Part shown: positions 5,232 through 6,116 of the stretch, in pieces
How positions within the stretch are numbered: position 1 is the stretch's first letter
Layout: each line of letters begins with the position of its first letter
From: Kofleriaceae bacterium
GTDB lineage: Bacteria > Myxococcota_A > Polyangia > Haliangiales > Haliangiaceae
DNA: 6,116 nt
Direction of reading: 5' to 3'
NCBI GenBank assembly: GCA_024642805.1
Contig: JAHEAK010000335.1
Location: forward strand, 1 to 6,116
Program-made: the position numbers and the translations under genes
Notes under the pieces: generated by a model
Databases searched by the model: none
What the model was told of the DNA's origin: nothing
The model's input: the letters and a program-made list of their open reading frames with translations, nothing else

Positions 5232-6116
5232 ATGGCCTTGGTGTCGTCTCGCGCCTACCGGCTTTTCCCGCTCGCCAGCTGCGCTGTGGCGCTCTGGAGC
5301 GCCCCACTGCACGCCGAAGACGCCGCGCCCTTTGTCGTCACCGACTGGCGAGCGCCTGCGGATGTTGACGCAGCCTGTCGCGATAGCGCTCGCTTTGAGG
5401 CCCTCGTGCGCGAGCGCCTTGGCGAGTCGCCCGCGCACGAGGGCACGCTACCGGTAGCGATTGCGATCGATCGCCACGCAGGCGAGCTGCGTTTGCTGCT
5501 GCGAACCGGCGGCGAGGCGGGCGGGCAACGCGAGCTCGTCGGTGCTGATTGTGAGACCTTGGTAGCGACCGCGGCGCTGGTCCTCAGCCTCGCGCTCTTG
5601 CCGGACTACTTCCAAAACGAGCGCCAGGAGGAGGTCGTCACCGAGCAGAGCCTTGCTCGCGGCGTGCAGCTGGGCGATGACGAGACGCCTCGCTCTCTTT
5701 GGCGTCGCGCACCAGCGCGTGGCTTCATGGACTCCCTTGCCGACGAGCCCCTCGATGTCGGCGTCGATCTCGTTACGCTTAGTGATCTGGGCACCCTTCC
5801 ACAGCCGGCGCTGGGCCTGGGCATCCAGGTGCACGCGCAAGCTGCCGACTACCAGCTCGGCTTTCGCCTCAGTCGCTGGATGGAGCAAAAAGCCTTCGTC
5901 GAGGCGCTCGAGCCCGGTCGGGGTGGCCGCTTCGATTACCTCGCCGGAACCCTGCAGCTGTGCAAGCGCAGCAAGGCCGCGATCGGTCTGTGCGCGCAGA
6001 CGACACTTGGTCGCTTGAGCGCAGAGGCCATCGGTGTCGAGCAGCCCAGGACCCAGGTCAACGTCCTGGCAGCCGGCGCTCTCGCCCTCTTTTGGCAGCA
6101 CGCGGTCGGAACTCGC
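5232..6116 (+). CDS. Exported protein, myxobacterial outer-membrane-like family, 5' part
   Basis: 295 codons are visible, open to the right edge without a stop. ATG 5232 gives a good signal peptide: MALVSSRAYR, hydrophobic LFPLASCAVALW, then a type I cleavage site after SAPLHA (A28|E29). The frame opens at 5193, so GTG 5220 is an alternative; neither start has a clear ribosome-binding site. The mature protein begins with a small domain with C49 and C107 (FVVTDWRAP, then GADCETLVATAALVLSLAL). This fits a pattern frequent in myxobacterial proteins: an Arg near the end of a strand, then Cys, then an Ala/Leu helix. After a variable linker (about 130-165) comes a half with alternating hydrophobic and polar strands and a second cysteine pair (C244, C254 in LCKRSKAAIGLCAQTTLGRL), reminiscent of outer-membrane barrels. 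In related genomes such proteins often sit next to ECF sigma-factor genes, but none is visible here. Function unknown. Confidence 0.8.
   Translation, partial: MALVSSRAYRLFPLASCAVALWSAPLHAEDAAPFVVTDWRAPADVDAACRDSARFEALVRERLGESPAHEGTLPVAIAIDRHAGELRLLLRTGGEAGGQRELVGADCETLVATAALVLSLALLPDYFQNERQEEVVTEQSLARGVQLGDDETPRSLWRRAPARGFMDSLADEPLDVGVDLVTLSDLGTLPQPALGLGIQVHAQAADYQLGFRLSRWMEQKAFVEALEPGRGGRFDYLAGTLQLCKRSKAAIGLCAQTTLGRLSAEAIGVEQPRTQVNVLAAGALALFWQHAVGTR

Noticed and set aside
5448..6101. Open frame of 217 codons on the minus strand at the right edge
   Set aside because: The plus-strand frame over the same bases continues from a signal peptide and shows barrel-like strand patterns and paired cysteines, so the minus frame is treated as a shadow.

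Overview
The window looks like chromosomal DNA of a predatory or social delta-type proteobacterium, most likely Myxococcota (Haliangium, Nannocystales or Polyangia-like). I base this on four things: high G+C content; strong G/C preference at third codon positions, with long antisense shadow frames as a by-product; and a gene repertoire typical of that group, namely a PEGA protein with a two-helix C-terminus, a Cys-rich IgGFc-binding-domain lipoprotein, a TIG-repeat lipoprotein, and an exported protein with an outer-membrane-like C-terminal half. No taxonomic marker gene is present, so this is inference.

Layout, left to right. (1) 1-636, plus strand: the 3' part of a PEGA-domain protein whose start lies outside the window. 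(2) 637-710: a 74-bp convergent gap holding an imperfect hairpin that could end transcription from both sides. (3) 711-4744, minus strand: a two-gene unit. The first gene in the direction of transcription (2615-4744) encodes a lipoprotein with two TIG domains and a carboxypeptidase-regulatory-like domain. The second (711-2666) encodes a Cys-rich lipoprotein with an IgGFc-binding domain. It starts at a TTG codon inside the end of the first gene; the 52-bp overlap encodes most of its signal peptide. (4) 4745-5231: a 487-bp divergent intergenic region without a convincing gene but with several inverted repeats and two AT-richer patches. (5) 5232-6116, plus strand: the 5' part of an exported protein of a family common in myxobacteria, running off the right edge.

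Taken together, every gene encodes a membrane, lipid-anchored or exported protein. The two minus-strand lipoproteins are almost certainly co-transcribed and probably translationally coupled, which suggests that they act together at the cell surface, for instance in adhesion or matrix formation. No enzyme, RNA gene, mobile element or CRISPR array was recognised. The points most worth a second look are the signal peptide encoded inside the overlap, the conflict between a strong ribosome-binding site and the true reading frame at the start of the right-hand gene, and the structured divergent intergenic region. I do not see firm evidence for a wholly new system.
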